From NCBI GenBank assembly GCA_030278955.1, contig JAOANR010000004.1, forward strand, positions 57,561,120-57,625,119: DNA of 64,000 bases, written 5' to 3'. The DNA is from Hygrophila difformis. Its lineage: Eukaryota > Streptophyta > Magnoliopsida > Lamiales > Acanthaceae. Each line of letters begins with the position of its first letter. Positions within the stretch are counted from its first letter, which is position 1. A program made the translations under genes and the position numbers. This document shows positions 53,494-64,000 of this stretch, in pieces. The notes beneath the pieces are model-generated. The model was not told the DNA's origin. It did not search any database and saw only the letters and a list, made by a program, of their open reading frames with translations.

Positions 53494-53745
53494 GGGCTAC
53501 TAGTACTTGAAACGACCGCACGCCGTTTGAGTAAAGAAGCCAGGGCATATCTCCTACTTGCCATTTTCTGTTAAAGCTCCTCCACTTGCTGCGAGCTTCC
53601 GATTCGCCAACGCGCCACTGCCGAGGCGCCGCCCTTCGCCCCTTGCCGGAACCCTATCGAGCCCACCGCGCCTCCGCCTCGCTCAAGCCACCGCAGCCGC
53701 CCCTCGCCGGAAGCCCTCGCGAGCGCCAACGAGGCGCCGCCCTTC
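53494..53745. other. Foldback filler and GC-rich fragment
   Basis: 53512-53545 is a plus-strand copy of the gag piece found inverted at about 53397-53432, making a foldback of about 34-bp arms. From about 53580 to 53745 comes a GC-rich stretch in which GAGGCGCCGCCCTTCGCCC occurs twice (about 53623 and 53731). This stretch is not recognisably the A or B GC block. Confidence 0.65.
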
Positions 53746-53908
53746 GCCCAACACTTCAAAATAGGCTGCCCAATGTTGGAAATTTTGCCACCTTTCCTAC
53801 AACACCAATGTCCCAAAAATCAATCCAATCAAGTCCATTTTTATTAATTTTCTCAAACAATTTAAGTTGACATATGCATAAAAATATCATCAAATACAAC
53901 ATATATCA
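53746..53908 (-). repeat. LTR A fragment including the LTR start
   Basis: Minus strand, ending at the exact TG terminus (53908). AAT repeats and apparently unique DNA follow, so this is one of the outer boundaries of the cluster. Confidence 0.85.
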
Positions 53909-54428
53909 AATAATAATAATAATAATAGTTGAATATCATTATCTAACATAATATTCCACTATTTTATTATTAAAATCCTAGGAATTAAGACGGCATGGCT
54001 TAACTTTTTTTTTTTGAGGACTATTAATACTTGAAATGTGGCAAATGTTTCAGCCAAAGGCTTTACAATATGGTACCCTCTCCAACTACATCTCTAAACA
54101 AAAAAAGAGCCATAAACAGGTTCATCATTCTCTAACACTCCCACTTGCCAGCAATATTTGTTCCTTCACTGTCCCTCTTTTACTCAAGGAACCGAGCAAA
54201 CAGGATGCATGCTCATGATATTTTAGGAAGCCAGCCGCTAAATAATAGACACAAAACTGAGTCGAATCAAACATTTACCAATGATCCCCAAGTGTCTCGT
54301 CTGTCGTGATTTCAAGGTGGAGTCTCACATAGGGTCTCAAAGTGACAATCCTAAAACATATTCAAAACGACAGAATGTGTATAAAAATATCATCAAATAC
54401 CTGTGCATTGGACTTCCTTTAGCATCAA
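53909..54428. other. Apparently non-retroviral DNA between LTR fragments
   Basis: AT-rich, then a more balanced stretch (54020-54290) with no recognisable gene. 53984-54004 is an inverted 21-base match to the left flank (7444-7464). Near 54380-54400 short LTR and filler motifs (TATCATCAAATACC, TGTGCATTGG) appear. Confidence 0.55.
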
Positions 54429-54908
54429 ATCTATTTTCCCTTTGCTTCATATCACGCACCTCATTTGCACAAATCCAGCTGCATTAACTTCTACTTCCTC
54501 AGACAACGTGGGACAAGCATCAGTGGAATGATTCGTGTTTGAGCATATTCCACAGGCCTTTACCTGTGCATTCCCTACAGCAAGCTTACGAACAAAAGAT
54601 GTTAATTCAGTTAATTGTTGCTGTAAAGAACTTACTTCCCCAGCTTCTTTCACTGGAACAACTTCTCTTGGCCCAAACTGCTGTGAATTCATTGCCATAT
54701 TATTCAACAATGCCCAGGCCTCCTCCGGTGTCTTGTTCATAAGTGCACCTCCACTTGCAGCATCTATAAGCATCCTGTCCATAGTGGTTAAACCTTCATA
54801 GAAATACTGGATTAGTAATTGCTCAGAAATTTGGTGTTGTGGACACCTAGTAATAAGTTTATTGAACCTATCCCAGTATTCAAAAAGTGATTCCCCTGTA
54901 GCTTGTTT
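54429..54908 (-). pseudogene. Fragment of A gag with internal deletion
   Basis: About 30 bases equivalent to 52107-52137, then a jump to the equivalent of 52410-52855. It covers the CCHC knuckle and part of gag. The flanks are filler, so it is not functional. Confidence 0.85.
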
Positions 54909-54998
54909 TCGACACAAATCATACCTGTGCATTGGAATATAAATTGGGAATTTATATTCTTGCATTTATGTCACTTGGGTCTATGAGCTAGCCAGGGC
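54909..54998. other. Filler
   Basis: Contains ACCTGTGCATTGG and AGCCAGGGCATAT, short pieces also found at other junctions of the cluster. Confidence 0.6.
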
Positions 54999-56485
<1,487 letters not shown>

Positions 56486-57676
56486 TCGTTATCTCACAGT
56501 TATTGTGTTTTATAGGAAGATATTTTTTTGGATGAATTTAATGTGGTAATTAATTTCTCCAAAATAATTCTCTATATTTATTAGTATAACCTAATTCAAA
56601 ACTTTACTAATTAAATAACTAGAAACTACCCATTAAATCAACTGGTTAGTTGTTTTGTAGGAAAAAATTGATTTTTTTTTCTTCTTTTGAATAGCAGGCT
56701 AAGAAATTGGTGGTGGAAGCTCACGCCGCAAAGATGAATAAAAAGTAAATTAGTATTGTATTAAATGCATATGAAATGGCACTTACTTATAATACCAATG
56801 ATAATAATATAACCTTTTAACAGTCTATATGTATTTGTATTTTGAGAGTTAATTATTTAAAAAAAAAGAAAAGGTTTTTATTTGTGGATTGGGGCATATC
56901 TATAAAAATCAAGAATGAGGAAAATACTCCAATTTGTGGTTAGTATTTGTTTGTGGTTTTTCTTTTTGTGATTATATGTACAATTGGAGATGGATGAAAG
57001 CAATTTTTTAACAACTTCAAATCCTGCTAAAATATCGCATTGTTTGAAGTCATACAACTTGCCATTTGTATGTCGTATGTGTAACATTGCATATGGTGTT
57101 GAACAATATAAAGCGATTGACAAGGATAATAATGAAATAATTATGCCATCCACCTATGTGACAAAAATTCATAAATGCAATTACAGTATGACCTGCCATC
57201 TTGCTAATTATGTCATCAACTCATATTAACTTTTTACAGATACATGCATGGTGCTTCTTACTAAAATTTCAATAATTTTATTTAATTTTAACTCATTCGA
57301 AACTTTCAAGTTGACCATTATTTCATTATTGTCTAGTACATGTATTAAGCCAATTATTGAAATTATTGGCTCTGGCAGCTTAAATAAAGTTATCGAGTTG
57401 TAGTATAATTTGGGTATGCAGAATTCTGCTTTAGAAGATGTAATCATTTAATGTCCATTAGATTCTCGAGGGATTAGTCATGAGTCTAATGTGGTTTGGC
57501 GGTATACGTCAATTTTTTTTTTTTTGAAACTATTTAATACATTGACAAATAATAGTGAAACAATTGAAATAATTAGTAGGTCATAGAAAATTACTTCAAT
57601 TTTCATATTGTTCGTTTATTTCAAATTATGTTGATTACTAAAAAAAATTATGTTGATATCTTGTATCGATTTATAA

Positions 57677-57708
<32 letters not shown>

Positions 57709-58253
57709 TTTTTTTGCTACACAGCCAAAAAGCTAGGAAAAAAGATTTATAATTGTGTTGATCATACGGATTTCGATTGTTTTTTTCGTTGTTATGAATA
57801 TATTCGTCACTGAATTTTCTTCTTTTTAGTTTTTTTAGTTTTTTTTAAAAGATAAATTCTTTGTTTCTTTTGTTTAGGCAACCAAGCATGCATAGTTAAC
57901 TGTTTTTGTCCGAGATTTTTTTTTTTTTTTTTTCAGTTCCAGATATAAAAGAGGGCCGAAGCCTATTATTTAATCACACGCACACAACCTAATATATGTC
58001 AATCCTTATTATCTTGCTCAAGAGCCTGAGGGCAGCCGCAATCTATGTGAATTTAAATTTCTCGTCATTTTTAAATTTGAATTCCTTTTCATGCATTATT
58101 TATATCATGAATGATCCTTTAATAGCCATATATTCATTTGGCATTCTTTTAACCATAAATAAAATAACCTACCAAAATATAAAACGGGGTAATGTACGTT
58201 TTGCTTACCACAAAAATTACATAATGTGATCATCAATATCAACTCCAAATATC
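56486..58253. other. AT-rich intergenic DNA
   Basis: No supported gene. 56680-56750 looks like a decayed piece of the SINE family at 4842-5059 (GGCTAAGAAA...GGAAGCTCACGC). Poly(T) runs lie at 57510-57525, 57690-57714 and 57918-57935. Confidence 0.55.
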
Positions 58254-58272
58254 ACGAAGTTGTATTTAATTT

Positions 58273-58456
58273 TTTTTTAAGGTGAATATAAGGGTATCCC
58301 AGACCTAATTGGACCCAAGACTAATCACTCGATGATCGGGTGGGCATTAAAGGGTTGCCTCTTCCAAAGAGGAAATCTGCATACACAAAGGCTCGAACCC
58401 GAGACCTTTGCTTAAGCTTCCAGGGCACCGTACCACTCAGGCCAACTGAGTTTGGT
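58273..58456 (-). mobile_element. tRNA-derived SINE with 19-bp TSD
   Basis: On the minus strand it has TTGGCCTGAGTGGTA (A box) and GGGTTCGAGCC (B box) about 40 bases on, and ends in an A-rich tail. ACGAAGTTGTATTTAATTT flanks it exactly at 58254-58272 and 58457-58475. The perfect duplication implies a fairly recent insertion. Confidence 0.88.
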
Positions 58457-58475
58457 ACGAAGTTGTATTTAATTT

Positions 58476-59154
58476 GTATACATGTAGTTTATGTTAGTAT
58501 ATCGCTAGCTCCAAATTTGTTGACATCATTATCGTGAATGTAATGGAATTAGGGTTTTGCTTGAAAAGGATATTAATCAAGAACCACACACACTTAACCG
58601 CTTCTCAAATAGAATGAACACGTTCGGATATATATATATATCCCTTTGGGGCATTGAGAAGCCACATGCAAAAATAAAATAAAATAAAAAAGAGGAAAAA
58701 AAAAACAAGTGCACTTGCATGAGAAAGAACCAATGGAATAGTTGAGGGGTCAAAATGAAACAATATTTTGAGAGGCCAAGAGCCATAATTATAATATATA
58801 TATACTTTTTACACTCGATCGGATTCGGATCCACACATGACTTATTCACTATATAATATAATTATAATTATAATATCATTACCTTCATCAAGAACACGCG
58901 GGAATTTGGTTTGTGGTAATCCATTTCATATTATCTGTAATGTAGTTCATTGGGCATATTTTAAATAATATTTGGTAGAAAGATAATACTAATTGTTGGA
59001 AATTTAAACGATTTTCATTTATGTAGGAGTGTAGAAAGTGAATAGAAAGTAAATTGGTCAGATGGATTCAATATAATTTACTTTTGTTGATACATGCAAA
59101 TGGAACTCAAACAAATACACATATATATATTAACCATCACTTTTTTTGGAATGG
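58476..59154. other. AT-rich intergenic DNA
   Basis: No gene seen. Contains TA runs near 58630 and 58795. Confidence 0.55.
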
Positions 59155-59290
59155 AAATTGACCCAAGTGCTCATGTTTCCTGTATTTCAACCATAGGTTG
59201 GGGGTTCGTTTCCCACCCGGCCCCTTATCATTCCCTCTATCTTGTGTGACTTGGTTCCCACATACCTTTGCCGACACATACGTATCAACG
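59155..59290 (+). mobile_element. SINE-like fragment
   Basis: GACCCAAGTGCTCATG (A-box-like) and GGGGGTTCGTTTCCC (B-box-like) stand about 40 bases apart, followed by CT-rich sequence. The tail and duplication are not clear. Confidence 0.45.
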
Positions 59291-60199
59291 TTTACCCAAT
59301 ACAGAGACTTTTATTGTCGTAAACGTATATATATTGTTGGCAACAATTTATTTATTTGTAGTGTATATACTAACTGTGCAAGTGGTTGAATATAAATGAT
59401 TGAATGAAATTGAGGAATCTAGCTATTAATCAGGGAGACCTTTACTTTAAATATTCCTTATTAGCTTGTTAAAATAATTAGTGAGTTATCGTGGTATATA
59501 TATAATCTAATCCGATAAATATGCCGAAGCTGTTAATCGTCTAATGATGTTGGCAGGCAGAGGCAGCAGGGCCTATTATTATTTTTATATAGATAGATTA
59601 TATAGATTCTCAAGATGAGATGAGAGTATTGGCTTGGTAAAAGTCTAATTGATCATTCATTTGAAACATACCGCCAGTCGATCTTAATTACAGGAAATCT
59701 TAGTACTAAAAGATAAGATGCCATAATGCGACAACTATATATTGTAATAAAGTCTCTGACCTCTCTAGCGGCCCTCCTTGTAAGTAATAATAAAAATAAA
59801 TAAAATACAGTTAGAAATTTTCATTTTGAGTTGACTCACTGTTTAATGAATTACTCCCAAACTCAACAATAAAACTCTTAATATGCGCATATATATATAT
59901 ATATATATATCGTGAAGATAAAGATGAGATTAATATTCAAGTTTGATCATCAGTCTTTATTTCTTGTGGTTTTGATTCGTTTATCACCTTTAATTTTTCA
60001 ATGATTTGATATTACAATAAGTCAAAAAGAAAGAATTTTACTACTACTTGTATATGCGTGTGTCGTTGGATTTGAACAAATATTAAAAGTAATAATAAAT
60101 TACTCCAATACAGTACATATAGCCTCGCTATAGCTTTAAACTCGATCGGACCTAGTTTTTTTTTTTTTTTTTTATTTCTCATGAGCCGTAGTAAGAATA
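59291..60199. other. AT-rich intergenic DNA
   Basis: No gene seen. TA microsatellite at about 59888-59910. Confidence 0.55.
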
Positions 60200-60517
60200 A
60201 AGTTGAGAGTCTGAGTTCTTTTCTGGAGGGTTTCTGTTTCGTTTCTTCGTTTCTGTCTCTTTCTGTTTCGTTTCTTTCTTCCAGATTTGGGTGAAGTTAG
60301 TAAATACTAGTAGTATTTTTGACTCAAAAACGGCATTCTGAGCCACAGTGTGAAAATTTTCCCGTTTACAAACTGCTAAAGCTATCCCTACCTCTGATAT
60401 TCTTCATGCACTAAACCTATTCGACAAAATGCTCACACAAAAAATCCTTCTTTTTTGTTGAGCTTTTGTTGATTAAATTTACACAAGAGGAATTCTCACC
60501 ACTTTCTTCCTCAAGAT

Positions 60518-61992
60518 ATGTCTGCTCCTAGGGTTCCCATCCATGCACGAACGGCCGCCGTTCCTTCACCCTCCACCGCTCCTCCTCATGATCCCGGCGG
60601 CAAGTCCCCTACTTTCGCCCATGTTCTCACCCAAGATCATATGGAGACCGATGTGCCCGCCTCACAGCCGCCTGTTCGGAGAGATCTTATTGCTGAAGGG
60701 CTCGTTCGTATGAGTTTCGTGGACGACAATCCGTTGCTGCCCGATTTTGTGATAGACGAAGAACTTGATAAGGAGGCTGGACTGGCTTGGTCGGATGCGC
60801 TGGTAGTTAAGATCCTTGGAACCACAGCGGGATTTAACTTGTTACTTGAAAGGCTTAAACGAATGTGGAAACCACAAGGGAGTATGGATTTGATAGACGT
60901 GGGGTTTGGTTGTTACATTGTCAAGTTTGGAATTGCTGCAGATCGGGAAAAGGTAGTCAATGGCGGCCCATGGATGATTTTCGATCATTACCTCGCGATT
61001 ATGCCGTGGTCTAGGGATTTCGACCCCAGTGTTACCAAAGTGAACAAGACATTAGTTTGGGCTCGACTGAACGGCCTCCCAATGCATCGATACAGAGAGG
61101 ACATTCTATGGGCGGTTGCCTCGGGACTGGGAGAGGTTATTAAATTCGATGCCAGCACTCATGATTCATCCAAGGGTAGGTTTGCGCGAGTATGTATCGC
61201 ACTTGATTTGGAGAAACCTGTTAAGGGCAAATTGAGAGTCAACGGTAAATGGATCCCTGTCGCCTATGAGGGATTGCATTTAATTTGTACCAACTGTGGC
61301 CGATACGGCCACTTTGCGCGTGGCTGTCCTCATGCATGCAATGACACAGCTCATACTGCAGATAATGGCAAGGCGAAGGTGGTGGTTGAGGAGGCAGGCA
61401 ACGCTGGCCCTTCCGGAGTTGGGGATGAGAAGGATGGTGTATCTCAAAATGTTGTGCCTCCTTCGGGCGCGGCAGAGGGAGATCATAAGCCTCAAGGGGG
61501 AGATGGTAAAGGGGAAGATCCTGTCTTTGGGGATTGGATGATGTTGTCCGTCGTAGAAATAAGGCACGAAAGCCTAAGGGGGAGGTGCCTGCTAAGGATC
61601 ACGTCCGTCCAGATAAACAGGGAGTTGATCTCATTAAGAAGCAGGCTAAACACCGTCCCCATGTTCAAGAGGCGGGGGAGACAGTTACCATGGGTTCCCA
61701 GCGGAGTCATGATGATGTGAGCCCTCAGCGTTTTGGTACGGATAACCTTAGTCCTCAAGAGGCCAAATCTAATCCTGGTAGCCTCGCGATTGTCCCGGTG
61801 GTTAGGATGGGGGATAGGCGTAAAAACCCTATTCAAATTCTTAAAAGACAAAGGGTAGAGGATAGAGATGATACGCCTTCCCACTCTTCAGATGATTTCA
61901 TTGGTGCCGGACGGTTTGCATCTCTTCATGATGATACCGAGTCGAAGGATGGTGACAATTGGGTTGACGCGGATGATGCTAGTGTCCAGTAG
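60518..61992 (+). pseudogene. LINE ORF1 with one frameshift
   Basis: The frame from ATG at 60518 encodes a DUF4283-type domain (about residues 85-235, with FGIAADREKVVNGGPW and WARLNGLP) and a CCHC knuckle (C257, C260, H265, C270), typical of plant LINE ORF1 proteins that bind the element RNA. At about 61538-61546 the frame shifts by one base. The conserved FGDWM continues as VVRRRNKARKPKGE in another frame, which runs to TAG at 61990-61992. In the original frame translation ends at 61720 after 400 residues, leaving both domains intact. ORF2 begins 37 bases after the ORF1 stop. Confidence 0.85.
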
Positions 61993-62029
61993 CATCCTCT
62001 AGTTGGCCGAACACTTTCTAATTCTTGTT

Positions 62030-64000
62030 ATGGAGTTCCAGGACTTTACTATTATCGCTTGGAATGTCTTTGGTTTGATGAGTCGTACGGCTCAGAGATG
62101 GGTGAGTGATCTTCTCCGGGATCACAAGCCTGATATTTTATGTGTCATGGAGCCAAGGGGGGCGTTTTCCAGGCTGCGTCCTTTTTTCCTTAGATGGGGC
62201 TATGCAGCTACCTTTATTCAAGAGGCTGTGGGCATGGGTGGTGGTATATGGATTTTGCATTCTCTTGCTATCTCTTGTACCATCAACGTCTTACATTTTC
62301 ATCCGCGTATGATCACTGTGGAGCTTCTCAAAGGAAATTGCCGGTGGGCTTTCACGGCTTTATATGCCGACCCTCATTACCCGCGTAGGAAGGATAATTG
62401 GGAGGTTCTTATTCGGTTGGCTGAGGCTATTGAGATCCCTTGGGCGGTCTTGGGAGATTGGAATGAAATCGTCGCAGAGAATGAAGTTAGTGGTGGGGTT
62501 TTCTTAGCCGAGAGGGCGGCCGAACTGAGGACAGTTCTTGATAGTTGTCAGTTACTTGATCTGAACACTATTGGACCTGAATTCACTTGGTCGCGTATGG
62601 CAGGTGGTGGTAGGCGTATTTCTAAGCGACTTGATCGTGCAATGGTTAATTTGTCTTGGGTGGCTCGGTTTGAGGAAGGTCACCTTATGCATTTGCCTCG
62701 AGTTGGATCGGATCATTGTCCCTTGAAACTTATATGTGGCGGCCGAATGGATCCTCGATCGAATCGGCCATTCCGCTGGGAAGCTATGTGGAAAGAGCAT
62801 AGCAATTATAAAGAAGTGGTAACAGCCTGCTTAGGGGGGGCCGCCGATACTCTCATGGAGTCTCTTAAGCAGGTGCGTGATAGATCCATTGCGTTTAATA
62901 AAGAAATTTTTGGGAACATTCGGGATATGAAACGCAAACTTAAGAATCGTATTTTGGGCATTGAGAAGCGTTTATCCCTTGTCGACTCGGCATGGCTTTG
63001 GCGATTACATGATGAAGTGCGGGGAGAATTAGCTAATCTACTAGTTCAAGAAGAGTTAATGTGGTATCAGAAAGCTCGTGATCCTTGGGTCAAAGTTGGT
63101 GATCGGAATACTAAATACTTCCATGCCAAAACCAAAGTAAAAAGGAAGCGTAATCGGATCTATGGTCTTGAAATCGAGGATGGCCAGTGGGTTGACAATC
63201 AAGACATGCTAAAGGCCCATGCAATTAATTATTTTACTGAGCTGTTTGGCGCCCCTGATATCACTAGCGTGGGAGCTGATCTCCCTGCTTTACTTCCTTT
63301 GAGTGCTCATCATAGGCATGCTTTAAGTTCAGAGGTCTCTAGCCATGAAGTGGAAGCCGCTATGATGTCCATGAAATCATTTTCGGCTCCAGGGCCTGAT
63401 GGCTTTCCCGCGGGGTTTTTCAAGGAATATTGGGACATCTTTCGGGAGCGAGTTATAGCTCACGTGTTGAATGTTATAACTACTCGGCAGATTCCAGATG
63501 GGCTCGCCCATGCATTTCTTTGCCTCCTTCCTAAGGTGGACATGCCGCGATCGTTGAGACAATTTCGTCCTCTAACATTATGTAACGTTGTGTTTAAGGT
63601 GATTACTAAGATATTGGTACGGAGGTTGAGACCAATTCTTAGTGAGGTTATTGGCCCGTGCCAGTCTGCCTTCCTGCCCGGGCGTGGTTCCTCCGACAAT
63701 GGGATCCTCTTGCAAGAACTTGTAGCCACTATGGAACACCCTCGTTCGAGTTCTAAATCGGTGATTATCAAAATTGATCTTACTAAGGCATTCGACATGG
63801 TTTCTTGGACATTTTTAGAAGCCTGCTTATTGGACTTGGGTCTTCCAGACGCCTGCATTGAACTCATTATGGCTTGCGTCACTTCTTCCAGTTTCTCTAT
63901 CCTTTGGAATGGCTCGCCTATCGGTCATATTCAGTGTCAGCGTGGGATTCGCCAAGGTGATCCCTTATCCCCCTATCTTTTTGTAATTGTTATGGAGAAG
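62030..64000 (+). CDS. LINE ORF2: endonuclease-reverse transcriptase (partial, open at window end)
   Basis: An uninterrupted frame from ATG 62030 to the last base (657 codons read, no stop). The AP-type endonuclease covers about residues 1-235, with IIAWN near the start, VMEPRG (Glu), GDWNE (142-146) and SDHCPL (227-232), and would nick the target DNA. Reverse transcriptase motifs follow: SAPGPDGFPAGFF, FRPLTLCNVVFKVITKIL, QSAFLPGRGSSDN, IKIDLTKAFDMVSW with Asp583, and RGIRQGDPLSPYLF (Asp644 in GDPLSP). The FADD/YADD box and C-terminus lie beyond the window. All visible catalytic motifs are intact, so the protein may be functional. Confidence 0.94.
   Translation, partial: MEFQDFTIIAWNVFGLMSRTAQRWVSDLLRDHKPDILCVMEPRGAFSRLRPFFLRWGYAATFIQEAVGMGGGIWILHSLAISCTINVLHFHPRMITVELLKGNCRWAFTALYADPHYPRRKDNWEVLIRLAEAIEIPWAVLGDWNEIVAENEVSGGVFLAERAAELRTVLDSCQLLDLNTIGPEFTWSRMAGGGRRISKRLDRAMVNLSWVARFEEGHLMHLPRVGSDHCPLKLICGGRMDPRSNRPFRWEAMWKEHSNYKEVVTACLGGAADTLMESLKQVRDRSIAFNKEIFGNIRDMKRKLKNRILGIEKRLSLVDSAWLWRLHDEVRGELANLLVQEELMWYQKARDPWVKVGDRNTKYFHAKTKVKRKRNRIYGLEIEDGQWVDNQDMLKAHAINYFTELFGAPDITSVGADLPALLPLSAHHRHALSSEVSSHEVEAAMMSMKSFSAPGPDGFPAGFFKEYWDIFRERVIAHVLNVITTRQIPDGLAHAFLCLLPKVDMPRSLRQFRPLTLCNVVFKVITKILVRRLRPILSEVIGPCQSAFLPGRGSSDNGILLQELVATMEHPRSSSKSVIIKIDLTKAFDMVSWTFLEACLLDLGLPDACIELIMACVTSSSFSILWNGSPIGHIQCQRGIRQGDPLSPYLFVIVMEK

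Larger units (their letters stand above)
60200..64000 (+). mobile_element. L1-type LINE, 3' part beyond the window
   Basis: Two consecutive frames, a nucleic-acid-binding ORF1 (60518-61992, with a frameshift) and an EN-RT ORF2 (62030 onward), in the order of plant L1-like non-LTR retrotransposons. The 5' limit is not marked. A CT-rich, TTTCTG-repeat stretch at about 60220-60290 may belong to the 5' UTR. Codon use and GC content are clearly higher than in the flank. Confidence 0.88.

Noticed and set aside
53480..53548. N-terminal extension of the A2 gag frame
   Set aside because: Encoded by foldback filler upstream of the conserved start MPRTDR; absent from A1.

Overview
The window looks like nuclear DNA of a flowering plant, probably a eudicot. 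It is AT-rich and packed with hAT and Mariner MITEs, tRNA-derived SINEs, Athila-type LTR retrotransposons (PBS matching tRNA-Asp) and an L1-type LINE. I found no convincing host protein-coding gene and cannot name the species. Three long gag-pol-type frames, an integrase fragment, an env-position ORF and a LINE account for all the credible coding sequence.

Layout. 1-7966: intergenic DNA with two hAT elements bounded by perfect 8-bp duplications (331-1211, 3283-4008), a Mariner-type MITE (6255-6730) abutting a second hAT-like MITE (6738-7414), and several SINEs. 7967-56378: one continuous mosaic of LTR retrotransposon DNA. It holds element A1 (+, 7967-18517, with three LTRs), B1 (-, 18530-27675), a lone A LTR (-, 27751-29345), B2 (-, 29356-38494, running into a partial tandem copy to about 39090), an integrase fragment (+, 39627-41325), a fragment D with an env-position ORF (-, 41326-44345), scrambled filler, element A2 (-, 44919-53493) and further fragments ending in an A LTR (+, 54999-56378). 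56379-60200: a TCA microsatellite and AT-rich DNA with SINEs. 60200-64000: a LINE with a zinc-knuckle ORF1 and an endonuclease/reverse transcriptase ORF2 that stays open to the window end.

How the parts fit. Families A and B are related, structurally non-autonomous Athila-like elements. Each has one gag-protease frame whose end, clearly in A, is fused to the last residues of integrase. RT, RNase H and the integrase core are missing. Integrase and the env-position ORF occur only as fragments, so the machinery that moved A and B must lie elsewhere. Downstream of gag-pro every copy has the same order: a conserved hairpin, iterated palindromes (CGTG-NN-CACG in A, CATG-NN-CATG in B), a CT-rich then very GC-rich block, a 405-464 bp GT-AG intron-like segment ending TGCAG, a short or long ORF (in A and D starting ATGGG), an internal PPT-like G tract, a conserved block between homopolymers, then the true PPT and LTR. 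This looks like an internal promoter and spliced leader for the env-position gene, kept even where that gene has collapsed to a remnant. It is the most unusual feature of the window.

The LTR copies within A1, B1 and B2 differ by only a few bases, so the elements are young. Yet most junctions are abnormal: LTRs flanked by both PBS and PPT, PBS joined to PPT, head-to-head joins at PBS sites, repeated filler pieces. This points to template switching or recombination among related copies, or in part to assembly error.
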